Assembly (NCBI GenBank): GCA_963809815.1
Contig: CAWELM010000025.1
Coordinates: 248,001-312,000 of the forward strand
Direction: 5' to 3'
Source: CAVVJA01 sp963809815
GTDB taxonomy: Bacteria > Actinomycetota > Actinomycetes > Mycobacteriales > Jatrophihabitantaceae
Length of the DNA stretch: 64,000 bases
A program made the translations under genes and the position numbers. The notes under the pieces are model-generated. The model saw only the letters and a list, made by a program, of their open reading frames with translations. It did not search any database and had not been told where the DNA came from. Each line of letters begins with the position of its first letter. The stretch's first letter is position 1. Of this stretch, positions 1-9,230 are shown piece after piece.

Positions 1-1462
1 GGCCGGCATGCGAGTGGTGCCGGGTGACGATGAACACCGCGTCGAGCGTGTCATCATCGAGCACCGTCTCGACGCTCGTTGTGATCGTCGCGAACCCGAA
101 CTTGCGTTGCGCGTTCAGCCCGGACAGAGACTTCGTCGTGGCAACCGAAACGAGCTCGACCTCTGAGTTGTCCCGCAGGTGAGGCAGCAGCATCGAGGTG
201 GCATAGTTACCCGCTCCGACGAAGCCAATGCGGACGTCAGCCGACCGTGGTGTCCGGGGCTGGGAGACAACTGCTGGTTCGCTGTGCGCGCTGCCCTGGA
301 TGGTCCGTTCGGGCTCCTCCGCGTCGGGCGCCGAACGGTAGGACAGCAGAAACCCGATGCCCTCGAGGGAACCCGCGCCGAGCCGGCTGTAGACGTCGGC
401 CGCGTCCTCGATGGGGTAGGTGCCCGAGATCAGCGATCCGATGTCCACTGAACCATCGGCGAGCAGATCGAGGAAGCAGGCCAGGTTACGGCGCTCGGTC
501 CAACGAACGTAGCCCGCTGGGTAGTCCACGCCTTCGAGTTCGTAGCGATCGTCGTATCGACCCGGACCGTACGAACGGGAGAAGCGGACGTCCAGCTCCT
601 TTTCGTAATATGCGTTCCACGGCAGATCGAGTCGCGTCTTGCCGATGTCGACCACTCGGGCCCGGTCCCGCGCGAGGCGGGCCGCGACCTCGACGGGTCC
701 GTTCGAGTCCCCCCCGGCGGCCAGCAGGATGTGGTCCGCGCCCAGGCCGCCGGTGCGGGAGAGCATGACCTGCTCGATCTCGTTCAGGCCCGCCTCGTCG
801 GGTGCGGCGCAGGCGAGAGCGCCGGCCTTCTCCGCGGCTCGGCAGCGGGCCGCGACGACATCCAAGCCCACCACCTGCACGCCGGACGCGACGAGGAGGC
901 GCACCACGAGTTGCCCGATGAGCCCGAGCCCGATAACACACGCGGTCTCACCAAGCGCGACCTCGGCGCGGCGGACGCCCTGCATTGCGATCGCCCCCAC
1001 CGTGGCGAACGCGGCGTGCTCGGCTGCAACACCATCCGGTACCGGGACGCAGAGATTCGTCGGCACCCAGTTCAGCTCGGCGTGCAGGGCGAATTCGTTG
1101 CCCGCGGCTGCAACCACTTGACCGACCGAGAACTGCTCAGCACCCGCACCGACCTCGACTACCACGCCGCAGACCGAATAGCCGAGCGGCGTGTAGCTGT
1201 CCAGCCGATTCATCGCTTTCTTGTAGGTGGAGACGGCGCCTTGTTGGGCCACGGAGTCGACCAGCTTGCGGACTTGATCGGGCCTCGCTCGGGCCTTGCC
1301 GAGCAGGGACATCCTGGCCTCGCTGACTTTCATCATCTCGGTGCCGGTTGAGATAAGCGAGTAAAGAGAGCGAACCAGAACACCACCGGGCTTGCACGCG
1401 GGAGCAGGCACGTCGAGAACGGCGAGCTCACCGGACTTGTAGTTCTGAGCGACTTGCTTCAT
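1..1462 (-). CDS. Bi-domain oxidoreductase: zinc-type dehydrogenase fused to Gfo/Idh (3' end cut by window edge)
   Basis: Translated from the minus strand, this gives a medium-chain dehydrogenase-like half (about residues 1-345, with a Rossmann segment reading VIGLGLIGQLVVRLL) followed by a linker and the start of a Gfo/Idh/MocA half (VRIGFVGAGNYATSML at about residue 395). The frame is open to base 1, so the C-terminus is missing. The ATG at 1462 is preceded by an AGGAAGG ribosome-binding site. Fusions of this kind are known from surface-polysaccharide loci, where they sit with AsnB-like and glycosyltransferase genes exactly as here; the substrate of the family is not settled. It is the most distal visible gene of the operon, 39 bases after asnB. 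A role in modifying the glycan or its precursor is inference. Confidence 0.82.
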   Translation of the reverse strand, partial: MKQVAQNYKSGELAVLDVPAPACKPGGVLVRSLYSLISTGTEMMKVSEARMSLLGKARARPDQVRKLVDSVAQQGAVSTYKKAMNRLDSYTPLGYSVCGVVVEVGAGAEQFSVGQVVAAAGNEFALHAELNWVPTNLCVPVPDGVAAEHAAFATVGAIAMQGVRRAEVALGETACVIGLGLIGQLVVRLLVASGVQVVGLDVVAARCRAAEKAGALACAAPDEAGLNEIEQVMLSRTGGLGADHILLAAGGDSNGPVEVAARLARDRARVVDIGKTRLDLPWNAYYEKELDVRFSRSYGPGRYDDRYELEGVDYPAGYVRWTERRNLACFLDLLADGSVDIGSLISGTYPIEDAADVYSRLGAGSLEGIGFLLSYRSAPDAEEPERTIQGSAHSEPAVVSQPRTPRSADVRIGFVGAGNYATSMLLPHLRDNSEVELVSVATTKSLSGLNAQRKFGFATITTSVETVLDDDTLDAVFIVTRHHSHAG

Positions 1463-1501
1463 GCAACCTTCCTCTGAACGTTTTCGTCTGCTACCGGTTG
1501 A

Positions 1502-3412
1502 TCACGGCGGCGATACCCCGGCGGCTGTCACGCTGCGATACCAAAGCTCCATCGAGAGCAGCTGCCACAGCTGCTTGGATTGATCGCTTCGGCCGCTGCG
1601 CTGATCGGAGACCATCCGACGAAGTGGCTGGAGGCGGAGGAATCCTGACGACACCAGGCGGCCGTCCAGCAGGACGTCGTCGATCAGCGGCCCAAGATCA
1701 TTCGTCACCCACGCCCGAAGTGGAGCGCCGAACGAGGCCTTCGGCCGGTCGAGCACGTCGCGTGGCACCCGGTCCTCTGCGACGTGGCGGAGCGGAACCT
1801 TCTGGGTCCGTCCCCGGATCTTCTGAGCGCCGCGGAAGCTGAATGCCGCCTTGAAAACATAGGGATCAACGAATGGAACGCGCACTTCAGTCGACGCCGA
1901 CATGCTCGAACGGTCCGTGTACGCCAGGTTGAGCCCTGGCAAGAACAAACGGCTGTCGGTGAGGCACATCCGGTTGACGTGATCGGGCAGACGCCCGTCG
2001 GTGTACAGGCGGCGGTGGGCGTCCACAATGGCCTGGACCTGGCCGGACAGCTCCGGGTCGAGCAGACCCCGGAGCTCATCCGGGTCGTAGAGGGTATAGC
2101 TGCGACGGAACGCCGCCTCCTCTGGCAACTCAGCAAAGGTCAGGAAACGCTTGGCCCACCGGCTATACCGAAGACCGCGGCCGCCTGCGGCCACGGGGAG
2201 TCGTTCCACACCGGGCGCCACGACCCGGGAACGAAGGGTCTTCGGCAGCGTCTGGTACCTCGCCCCCAGAACGCAGGCCAGATGCTTGCGGTAGCCGCCG
2301 AACAACTCGTCCGCACCCATTCCCGACAACAGAACCTTGACGCCCGCGTCGCGTGCGGCCTGGCACATGAGAACGGTGTTGATCGCAGCTGGGTCTCCGA
2401 TTGGCTCGTCGAGCACATCAACGACCCGCGGAAGCATGTCCACTACGTCCGGGCTGATCTCGATCTCGTGCAACCGGATCCCCAGATGCGCTGCCATCTT
2501 GCGCGCATAGGCGGCGTCGTCCGGCATCGCCTCGAGACGCTGATCCTCGGGCCGGAAAGTGATGGTGTAGGCCTCGATCGAGGGGTTGCGGCTGGCGGCC
2601 ATCGCCGTGATGAGACTGGAGTCCAGACCTCCGCTGAGAAAGGAGGCGACTGGGACGTCGGCCACAAGGTGCGCCATCACCGACTCCTCGAGGACAGCCG
2701 CCAGGTCCGCCGCCGGACCGGAGGCAGCCGATAGAGCTACCTCGGCTGGTTCCCAATAGCGACCAGATCGTCTGGTTCCGTCGGTTCGCCACTCCGCCCA
2801 CGACCCAGGTGGGAGTTTGAACACGCCCTTCATCGCGGATTGCTCGTCCGGCAGGAAATAGAACATGGTGGACGCCACCAGCGCACCGGGGTCGATGGTG
2901 AGTTCGGGGCCTACGGCCGCCACCAAGGCCTTGAGCTCGGAAGCGAACAGGACTCCGTTCCCGCGGGGCATGACGTACATCGGCTTGATGCCAAGGGGAT
3001 CTCTGGCAAGTGCGAGGGATCTACTGTGCTCGTCGTAGATCGCGAAGGCGAACATGCCACGAAAACGCGAGAGGGCATCCGGACCCCATTCCCGCCAGGA
3101 CTCGAGCACCACCTCCGTATCCGATTCCGTGACGAACCGGACCCCCCTGTTCTGCAGGCTGAGGCGCAGATCGCGGTAGTTGTACAGCTCACCGTTGTAG
3201 CTCAGGTGCAGACCGTCCTTGACCAAAGGCTGGTCCGCCGCGGTCGACAGGTCGATGATCGACAGGCGCCGATGCGCTAGCTGGAGCGGTGCGTGCGGCG
3301 ACAGGTCCTCTAGTCCATCCGCGTCCGGCCCGCGGTGGCTAATGCGATCGGTCATCGTCCGCACCAACCGGGCTCCGTCGGGTTGGCAAAATGCCCCGGC
3401 AACGCCGCACAT
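1502..3412 (-). CDS. asnB: Glutamine-hydrolysing asparagine synthetase-like amidotransferase
   Basis: A 636-residue class II amidotransferase plus synthetase. The frame is open further upstream, but the start is placed at 3412 because only this gives Met-Cys (MCGVAGAF), and Cys2 must become the N-terminal nucleophile after Met removal. The glutaminase half contains RISHRGPDADG, YNGELYN and the region through SDTEVV. The synthetase half contains the PP-loop SFLSGGLDSS and GMGADELFGGY. It catalyses ATP- and glutamine-dependent amide formation, classically on aspartate. In polysaccharide loci, AsnB homologues are thought to amidate uronic acids or precursors. With a nucleotide-sugar 6-dehydrogenase in the same operon, uronate amidation is a reasonable inference rather than housekeeping asparagine synthesis. 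One base separates it from the upstream glycosyltransferase stop. Confidence 0.88.
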   Translation of the reverse strand: MCGVAGAFCQPDGARLVRTMTDRISHRGPDADGLEDLSPHAPLQLAHRRLSIIDLSTAADQPLVKDGLHLSYNGELYNYRDLRLSLQNRGVRFVTESDTEVVLESWREWGPDALSRFRGMFAFAIYDEHSRSLALARDPLGIKPMYVMPRGNGVLFASELKALVAAVGPELTIDPGALVASTMFYFLPDEQSAMKGVFKLPPGSWAEWRTDGTRRSGRYWEPAEVALSAASGPAADLAAVLEESVMAHLVADVPVASFLSGGLDSSLITAMAASRNPSIEAYTITFRPEDQRLEAMPDDAAYARKMAAHLGIRLHEIEISPDVVDMLPRVVDVLDEPIGDPAAINTVLMCQAARDAGVKVLLSGMGADELFGGYRKHLACVLGARYQTLPKTLRSRVVAPGVERLPVAAGGRGLRYSRWAKRFLTFAELPEEAAFRRSYTLYDPDELRGLLDPELSGQVQAIVDAHRRLYTDGRLPDHVNRMCLTDSRLFLPGLNLAYTDRSSMSASTEVRVPFVDPYVFKAAFSFRGAQKIRGRTQKVPLRHVAEDRVPRDVLDRPKASFGAPLRAWVTNDLGPLIDDVLLDGRLVSSGFLRLQPLRRMVSDQRSGRSDQSKQLWQLLSMELWYRSVTAAGVSPP

Positions 3413-3413
3413 G

Positions 3414-4670
3414 TCAGCCTCGAGCCGGGGGACGGGTCCGCGGACCGGCCTCCGAGCGGGTGCGCCCGACGAGCCGGTCGTAGACGCCGACATAGGCGTC
3501 GCGCTGGTGCGGCCAGCCGAGCTCCTTCTCGATGCGCAGGCGCCCTTCCCGGCCCATGTCCTCGCGCTTCTCGGCGTCGTCGAGAAGCGCAACAAGCGCT
3601 CGGGCGTACGCCGCCACGTCCCCGCTCGTTACATAGCACCCGGCCCCGTTGGCCGACACCCGCGTTTCCTTGAGGTCGAACGCGACGACGGGCATTCCGA
3701 AGGCCATATATTCCAGGGTTTTGTTCATCGTCGAGACATCGTTGAGCGGATTCTTCGGGTCGGGGGACAGTCCCGCATCTGCCGTCGACAACACATCGAT
3801 GACGGTTTCGTCGGGGACCCGTCCCGGCAGCTCCACGTAGTCCTGCAGTCCGAGAGTGTCGCGCAGTGCCACGATTTCGTCGTAACAGTCACCGGCGCCC
3901 ATGAACGTGAAGGAAACGTCCTCCCGACCGATGTCGTGGACGACATATGCTGCTGCCCGTATGGCCAGGTCGACCCCGTCCTGCGGGCCCATGACCCCGA
4001 TGTAGGCGACAAGGTGTTCCCGACCCCGCCGCAGCGCCGGGACGGTTTCCCGGCGGCGCAGGCGCTCGGGATCGGGTCCGGTGCGCACGACGGTGACATC
4101 TGCCGGCCGCTTGTCGCCCCGGCGCAACGCGATCTCGGCATATGAGGCGTTGGTGGACACGACATGATCGGCGGTCCGGAAGGTCCCCCGCTCCAGCGCC
4201 ACCAGTCCTCGGCGTGGCAACTGCTTCCCCTGCGGAAAGCGTGAGTCGAATAGCTCCGGACAGAGGTCGTGGTGATCGAACACGAACCGCGAACCGTCGC
4301 GGCGGCGCAGCCATCGGGCGATGGGCCAGAAGATGTCGGGTGGGTTGCACGCCTGAACGACATCGAACGGTCCCCGACGGCGAGCGCGGAAGACCAGTCT
4401 GGCCGTCGCGAGGAATGAGTAGGCGTATTCCATGACGAAACCGACGGCTCGGCCACCTGGCGCGTAGGGGCGGTACTTCAGGAGAGTGACGCCGTCGAGG
4501 ATCTGATGGCTTGGATCGTTTTTTCCCTTCGGGCATACGACGGTCACGTCATACCCGGCGGCAGTCAGCGCATTGCATTCCAGCCAGACCCGTCGGTCGA
4601 AAGGAACCGGCAGGTTCTGGACGATGATCAGGACCCGAGGTCGGGCACCTCTGTCGCGCGGCGTAGTCAT
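3414..4670 (-). CDS. GT4-type glycosyltransferase
   Basis: 418 residues with a GT-B layout. The N-terminal acceptor half starts at RVLIIVQNLPVPFDRRVW. The C-terminal half has VAYIGVMGPQDGVD and the sugar-nucleotide-binding EYMAFGMPVVAFDLKE segment (the EX7E-type region of GT4 retaining enzymes). The start is taken at the ATG at 4670, which overlaps the preceding stop as ATGA; an ATG three codons upstream is possible. It has no signal peptide and is probably a cytoplasmic, membrane-associated enzyme that adds a sugar to a lipid-linked glycan. Donor and acceptor cannot be read from sequence. The neighbours (6-dehydrogenase upstream, AsnB downstream) suggest the donor may be an amino or uronic sugar made by this operon. 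Confidence 0.85.
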   Translation of the reverse strand: MTTPRDRGARPRVLIIVQNLPVPFDRRVWLECNALTAAGYDVTVVCPKGKNDPSHQILDGVTLLKYRPYAPGGRAVGFVMEYAYSFLATARLVFRARRRGPFDVVQACNPPDIFWPIARWLRRRDGSRFVFDHHDLCPELFDSRFPQGKQLPRRGLVALERGTFRTADHVVSTNASYAEIALRRGDKRPADVTVVRTGPDPERLRRRETVPALRRGREHLVAYIGVMGPQDGVDLAIRAAAYVVHDIGREDVSFTFMGAGDCYDEIVALRDTLGLQDYVELPGRVPDETVIDVLSTADAGLSPDPKNPLNDVSTMNKTLEYMAFGMPVVAFDLKETRVSANGAGCYVTSGDVAAYARALVALLDDAEKREDMGREGRLRIEKELGWPHQRDAYVGVYDRLVGRTRSEAGPRTRPPARG

Positions 4671-5995
4671 ACGGCCCACCCGACGCCCTCATAGCCGGAG
4701 AGCCGTTCGATCTCGGCGCCGAGCCGTCCGTGCAGATCGAGGATCATTTTCGGAGACGATGTCCGCACCTCGTCGATCACGGCGCTGTCCGATGTGCTCA
4801 CGAGCGCAGCATCGGCTTCCTTCAGTGCCTCACCAGGAGTGGCGACGAGCAGCCGCCGCAGGTGGGGGAGCCGGCTTTCCACGTATCGAAGGTTGGAGCC
4901 CAGGAGTCGCTCGGGATTGACGATCGGATCGTAGATCCGAACCTCGAATCCCTTGCCAATCAACCGCTCCGCCAGCTCGACGTTCGGGCTTTCCCGTAGA
5001 TCGTCGGTGTCCATCTTGAAGCTCAGTCCCAACATGGCGATCGTCCGGAACGGACTAGCGATCAGCCGATCTACGACGTCGGTGATGACGAGCTCATTTG
5101 TCCGCAAGGTGCCTGAGAGCAGCGGGACGTCCACCACGTTCACCCGGGCCATATCGAGCAACGCGCGCAAGTCCTTCGGCAGGCAGGACCCTCCGAAAGC
5201 GAAGCCCGGCCTCAGGTAGGCCGGAGAGATGTTGAGGATCGTGTCCTCGCTGAATACCCGCATGACTTCGCGGGAGTCGACGCCGAAGGCCCGAAAGATT
5301 CGTGCCAACTCGTTTGCGAAGGAGACCTTCACGGCATGGAACGCGTTACACGCGTACTTCAGCGCTTCTGCGCTTCGAACATCGACAAAGCTGATCTCGC
5401 GGTCGAGGAACGCGAACATGTCGGTCAGGCGCGCAGTCACGCGCTCATCGGCAGTGCCGACAACCACGAAGGGGGGGTTGAAGAAGTCGGCGACGCCCGA
5501 CCCCTCGCGGAGAAACTCGGGACACATCGCTGTCCCCACCGCCCAGCCGGACGGCAGCGACGAACCGGCGAAGGTCGGGTGAACGACACCGTCCCCTGTA
5601 CCAGGAGGAACCGTGCTCCTAATCACCACCGCATGGAAGCCCGATTCCGGCGGTCGGGCAGCTGCAAGCCCGTGCCTAATGTCCTCCAGGGCTCGTCGCA
5701 AGTAGGTCAGATCGGTGCCGCCGTGTGGAGATGACGGCGTGCCGACGCAGATCAATGACACATCGGCCTGGTCGAGGGCCACGACCGGATCTGTGGTCGC
5801 CCGGAGCCGGCCACTCTCGACGGCGGTCGCGATGAGGTCGCCGATGCCAGGCTCGACAACCGGGCTCCGCCCGGACCCGATGTGGTCGACCTTCACCGAG
5901 TCGACGTCGACTCCGCATACGTCATGACCTTGAGACGCCAAGCCGGCGGCCGTAACGGCGCCGACGTAACCCAGGCCAAAGATAGCGATCCTCAT
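4667..5995 (-). CDS. Nucleotide-sugar 6-dehydrogenase, AlgD (GDP-mannose dehydrogenase)-like
   Basis: 442 residues; ATG at 5995 preceded by GGGGGA. An upstream in-frame extension is rejected because the Rossmann fold begins immediately with MRIAIFGLGYVG. The catalytic Cys (about residue 270) lies in GFAFGGSCLPKD, and the central domain has ALKYACNAFHAVKVSFANE. The C-terminal domain has MLGLSFKMDTDDLRESPNVEL. The family oxidises C6 of an NDP-sugar twice with NAD to a uronate. Several stretches, such as the PGFAFGGSCLPKD and ESRLPHL regions, look more like GDP-mannose 6-dehydrogenase (AlgD) than UDP-glucose dehydrogenase. UDP-HexNAc cannot be excluded. It is separated from the DegT gene upstream by 169 bases and overlaps the glycosyltransferase downstream. 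Confidence 0.87.
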   Translation of the reverse strand: MRIAIFGLGYVGAVTAAGLASQGHDVCGVDVDSVKVDHIGSGRSPVVEPGIGDLIATAVESGRLRATTDPVVALDQADVSLICVGTPSSPHGGTDLTYLRRALEDIRHGLAAARPPESGFHAVVIRSTVPPGTGDGVVHPTFAGSSLPSGWAVGTAMCPEFLREGSGVADFFNPPFVVVGTADERVTARLTDMFAFLDREISFVDVRSAEALKYACNAFHAVKVSFANELARIFRAFGVDSREVMRVFSEDTILNISPAYLRPGFAFGGSCLPKDLRALLDMARVNVVDVPLLSGTLRTNELVITDVVDRLIASPFRTIAMLGLSFKMDTDDLRESPNVELAERLIGKGFEVRIYDPIVNPERLLGSNLRYVESRLPHLRRLLVATPGEALKEADAALVSTSDSAVIDEVRTSSPKMILDLHGRLGAEIERLSGYEGVGWAV

Positions 5996-6164
5996 TGCAT
6001 CCCCCGGGATCGTTGGACCTCCCCGCGGGATCGCCGCGCGGAGGTAAGTACGGGCTTCGGTGTGGTTGCAAGCGTAGCCGGGTATGGTCTTGCGGCCACA
6101 ACCGCAAACGCGCGACGAAGGGCGTCGGCTCGCTCGACTCTCGGGTGTATGCGATCGAGTGCAT

Positions 6165-7292
6165 TCATGTGAGCGCCTCGGCCAGGTGCCCGACGACACG
6201 TTCCTGCTGGGCCGGCGTGATACCCGGATAAATTGGCAATGAGAGAATCTCGCCGGCTAGCAGCTCCGCTGTTGGAAAAGCGCCGGGTCCCCATCCGCGG
6301 TCGGCAAAGGCAGCCAGCAAATGAATGGGCACCGGATAATGGATACCAGCACTCACACCCGCAGCGTTCAACCGGGCAAGCACGTCGTCGCGCCGCGGTA
6401 CCCGTACGACGTACAGGTGCCAGACGTGCTCGTTCCCGGGCACGACCTCCGGTACCCGAACGCCATCCAGGGCCTTCAGCAGATCTCCGTAGCGCTCTGC
6501 CGCCACCCGTCGCTCGTCGTTCCACTCTTCGAGCCTGCGTAGCTTGGCCGCCAAAACGACGGCCTGTAAGCCGTCGAGCCTGGAGTTGACGCCGATGTCG
6601 AGGTGCTCGTACTTGCGGATTCCGCCGTGGTTGCGCAAGGCGCACAGCCGCTCGGCGATACTCGCATCGTCAGTCGTGACCGCTCCCGCGTCGCCATAAG
6701 CACCGAGATTCTTGCCCGGATAGAAACTGGTCGCTGCAGCGATGCCGATTGAACCCGACCGCCGGCCCTGGCGCATGGCACCCTGAGACTGCGCCGCGTC
6801 TTCGATGAGGTGCATCCCATTGACGGCCGCGTACCGCTCCATCGGCGCCATCTGTCCGTACAAGTGCACCGGCACAATGGCCTTTGTGCGTCCGGTCATT
6901 GCTGCGGCGGCGGCCGATGGGTCGAGCAGATAATTCTCGTCGCAGTCGGCGAGCACGAGGGTCGCACCCGTGCGGACGATCGCTTCGGCCGTTGCCACGA
7001 ACGTGTTGGCCGCGGTGATTACCTCGTCACCCGGTCCGACACCGACAGCGCGCAGCGCAAGCTCGATCGCGTCGGTGCCGTTACCGACGCCGATGCAATG
7101 ATCGACGCCGCTGAACTTTGCGTACTCGCGCTCGAACGCCTCGACCTCGGGTCCAAGAATGAATGATGTGTTCGCCAGCACTCGTTCGAACCCGGCCTGC
7201 ACGTCATCGGCAACACGAGAGTGTTGCAACCTCAGGTCGACGAGAGGTATTGGTTCACCCACTTGCGATCGCCGTGTTTCCCTCGTGTTCAC
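6165..7292 (-). CDS. DegT/DnrJ/EryC1 sugar aminotransferase (WbpE/FdtB-like)
   Basis: 375-residue PLP-dependent aminotransferase. The Schiff-base lysine is Lys194 in SFYPGKNLGAYGDAGA; other family motifs are NGTDAIELAL, EDAAQSQGA and NSRLDGLQA. It transfers an amino group from glutamate to a keto-sugar nucleotide. The N-terminal pattern (IPLVDL, then SFILGPEVEAFE, then VITAANTFVATAEA) resembles enzymes acting on 3-keto sugars such as WbpE and FdtB. A WbpB-like dehydrogenase and a WbpD-like acetyltransferase are encoded at 11.3-12.4 kb and 24.8 kb, so a 3-amino sugar is the best guess. It starts inside the stop of the formyltransferase gene (ATGA overlap). The 169 bases after it hold no gene. 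Confidence 0.88.
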   Translation of the reverse strand: MNTRETRRSQVGEPIPLVDLRLQHSRVADDVQAGFERVLANTSFILGPEVEAFEREYAKFSGVDHCIGVGNGTDAIELALRAVGVGPGDEVITAANTFVATAEAIVRTGATLVLADCDENYLLDPSAAAAAMTGRTKAIVPVHLYGQMAPMERYAAVNGMHLIEDAAQSQGAMRQGRRSGSIGIAAATSFYPGKNLGAYGDAGAVTTDDASIAERLCALRNHGGIRKYEHLDIGVNSRLDGLQAVVLAAKLRRLEEWNDERRVAAERYGDLLKALDGVRVPEVVPGNEHVWHLYVVRVPRRDDVLARLNAAGVSAGIHYPVPIHLLAAFADRGWGPGAFPTAELLAGEILSLPIYPGITPAQQERVVGHLAEALT

Positions 7293-8239
7293 GTACGAGC
7301 CTCCCTGCCTTCGAGCGCGGCCGCCAATCGCGTGGTGCTGAGTCCCAGCGTCTGGCGCACGGACCTGATCAGGTCCGCCGCCCGTTGCGGGGCGGCGCCA
7401 TCGAGGGCGACCTCGTGCAGCCGAAGAACGCCGTCGCCAGTTAGCACGTCGACCGCACCGGCCGAGCGGTCGACGCGAACCACTCGTCCGGGCACTCTGC
7501 CCTCATACCGCGGTTCGCGACAAGGCTCGGCTCGTCGGATCACCAGACGCCGCAGCCCCAGCCAGGTGAATGCGCCGGGGAACGGGTCGGTCAGGGCCCG
7601 GACAAGCCGGTCGGCTGCTTCCGTGCTGGCGGACCAGTCGATCTCGCCGTCCTCGGGCAACCGCGTGCAGGCGTAGGTAGCTTGGCTCTCGTCCTGCGGC
7701 TGGCCCTCGTCGCCCTGAAGCCGGCGAGCGACCGCACCGGCAAGCGCATCGCGCTGGATCGCGTTGAGCCGTTCATACAGATCCGTAACGGTGTCCGACG
7801 GGCCGATCGGGGCGAATTGCTGGAAGAGGATGCCACCCGCATCGAGTCCGGCCACCAGCGAGTGGATCGAGATCGCGCAGCGCGGCTCGCCGTTGATGAT
7901 CGCCCAGTTGACAGTCGCCCGACCGCGATATCGCGGCAACGGCGCGTAGTGCACGTTCACGAAGGGTCGGGCCGAGACCAGATCTGCCGGCAAGATCCGG
8001 TCATAAGACGACACGACGACCGCGTGCGGATCCGTCTGCTTGATCGCGCAGGTCACGCCGGCCAGAGACGTATCGGCGAAAAGTGCGACACCCGCCGATT
8101 CCGCGAGACGGTTGGCCGCATCGCCGGCGTCGCTTGACCGAACCATTCCCACGACATCGAAGCGATCGAGCAACGATTGCAAGGCGCTCAGCGTCGTGAT
8201 GCCCTGGCCGATCAGCAGGATGCGTCCCTCAGAAGGCAT
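7289..8239 (-). CDS. Formyltransferase, probable amino-sugar N-formyltransferase
   Basis: 316 residues. The catalytic core of the Fmt/ArnA/GART family is present: Asn-x-His in NVHYAPLPRYRGR, and the Asp in SIHSLVAGLDAGGI. The C-terminal region from about residue 215 resembles the second domain of methionyl-tRNA formyltransferase-like proteins. Family members use N10-formyl-tetrahydrofolate to formylate an amine. Because it lies between two sugar aminotransferase genes of a polysaccharide operon, the substrate is inferred to be an NDP-amino-sugar, giving an N-formyl sugar, rather than initiator tRNA. It overlaps the upstream gene by 11 bases and the downstream DegT gene by 4. A housekeeping fmt would normally sit with def and other translation genes, which are absent here. 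Confidence 0.82.
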   Translation of the reverse strand: MPSEGRILLIGQGITTLSALQSLLDRFDVVGMVRSSDAGDAANRLAESAGVALFADTSLAGVTCAIKQTDPHAVVVSSYDRILPADLVSARPFVNVHYAPLPRYRGRATVNWAIINGEPRCAISIHSLVAGLDAGGILFQQFAPIGPSDTVTDLYERLNAIQRDALAGAVARRLQGDEGQPQDESQATYACTRLPEDGEIDWSASTEAADRLVRALTDPFPGAFTWLGLRRLVIRRAEPCREPRYEGRVPGRVVRVDRSAGAVDVLTGDGVLRLHEVALDGAAPQRAADLIRSVRQTLGLSTTRLAAALEGREART

Positions 8240-9230
8240 CGACGTACTCCACGTCCTGCGCGGTGCGCCCGGCGGGCGGCATCAGCAGAACCTGCGCGAC
8301 CTTCAAGCCACCGGCCTGCAGCCGCACGATCGACTCCGGCCCGAGCCGCGACGGCAGGACGCCCATATGGCCCGCTGCCGGCGCGACGACCGGCCAGCAT
8401 GCCACCGGGCACTGCGCCCGGTCGATGTCCCCCCAGAACTGCACAAGGATGCAGTCCGGCCAACTCATCCCGATCCGGTGCAGGTCAGCCGCCGAGAGCA
8501 CCGAGGCGCCAGTGGGTTGCAAAGCAACGAGCAAAGCCTCCGGAGAGCGACTCGACAGACCATCGAGCGACGCAGCCACATCGACCTCGGCGCCCGTTGC
8601 TTTGAGCCCATCGACGATGTAGTCCCGGAAAGCGTTGTCGCACAAGACAGCGATACGACCGCGATAGGCCGACACACCGGCATCGGCCAGCTCCGCCACG
8701 GCCATTGGGCCGAGGTAGGAGAACACGTCGACATGCGGGTGGCGTTCGTTCGTACCGGCGATCTGGATGCCCCGAGCACCTAGCATGTCGACATCGATAT
8801 CGAGCCGTCCGACCTGTGCTTCCCAGGACTCGAACATCAGCGACAGCACGGCGTCAGGCCGAATTGCGGCGGCCAGCTCGCCGACGATCGGGCGGACGTG
8901 CCCGCTGTTGGTGATCACGTCGGCCGCGGCGAACTGCTCAGGTTCGCGCCGCGTCGTAACTACGATCCGATCGACGACGCCGAGCCGGGCCGCCAAGGCC
9001 ATCGTTGCGGCCTCGACTTGTGCGGCAGTGCCGTACCGCGAGTCGGCCGTAAGTGCCACCACCCGCGCTCCGCTGACCGCGGCGATCACCGGAGTGACGA
9101 CGTAGGCACCGGTCGCCGCCTCGGTGAGCACCCGTGCACCGGATAGGTCGAGGGCGCACCGCTCGACGGCTTCGCTGACCAGACGACTTAGCCGGCCGGT
9201 GGACAGGCCCGGTCGTTCGTCCACCCTCAT
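8229..9230 (-). CDS. Uncharacterised protein with two Rossmann-like halves, glycan operon
   Basis: 333 residues, not recognised. The ATG at 9230 overlaps the upstream stop as ATGA and was preferred to a start 18 bases earlier. The N-terminal half contains LTEAATGAYVVTPVIAAVSG, then ARVVALTADSRYGTAAQ, which looks like a nucleotide-binding beta-alpha-beta unit. VLSLMFESWE and the charged GTNERHPHVD segment follow. The second half begins a new Rossmann-like unit at about residue 195 (RIAVLCDNAFRDYIVDGL). There is no signal peptide or membrane segment. It is translationally coupled to a DegT aminotransferase upstream and overlaps the formyltransferase downstream. This suggests a step between amination and formylation, or a regulatory or NAD(P)-dependent function. 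No function is claimed. Confidence 0.75.
   Translation of the reverse strand: MRVDERPGLSTGRLSRLVSEAVERCALDLSGARVLTEAATGAYVVTPVIAAVSGARVVALTADSRYGTAAQVEAATMALAARLGVVDRIVVTTRREPEQFAAADVITNSGHVRPIVGELAAAIRPDAVLSLMFESWEAQVGRLDIDVDMLGARGIQIAGTNERHPHVDVFSYLGPMAVAELADAGVSAYRGRIAVLCDNAFRDYIVDGLKATGAEVDVAASLDGLSSRSPEALLVALQPTGASVLSAADLHRIGMSWPDCILVQFWGDIDRAQCPVACWPVVAPAAGHMGVLPSRLGPESIVRLQAGGLKVAQVLLMPPAGRTAQDVEYVDAF

Noticed and set aside
1784..2734. 316-codon plus-strand frame opposite asnB
   Set aside because: asnB motifs are intact on the minus strand; this frame has no ribosome-binding site or recognisable domain.
3413..3595. N-terminal extension of asnB from 3595
   Set aside because: It would bury the Cys nucleophile 62 residues inside the protein and overlaps the glycosyltransferase gene.
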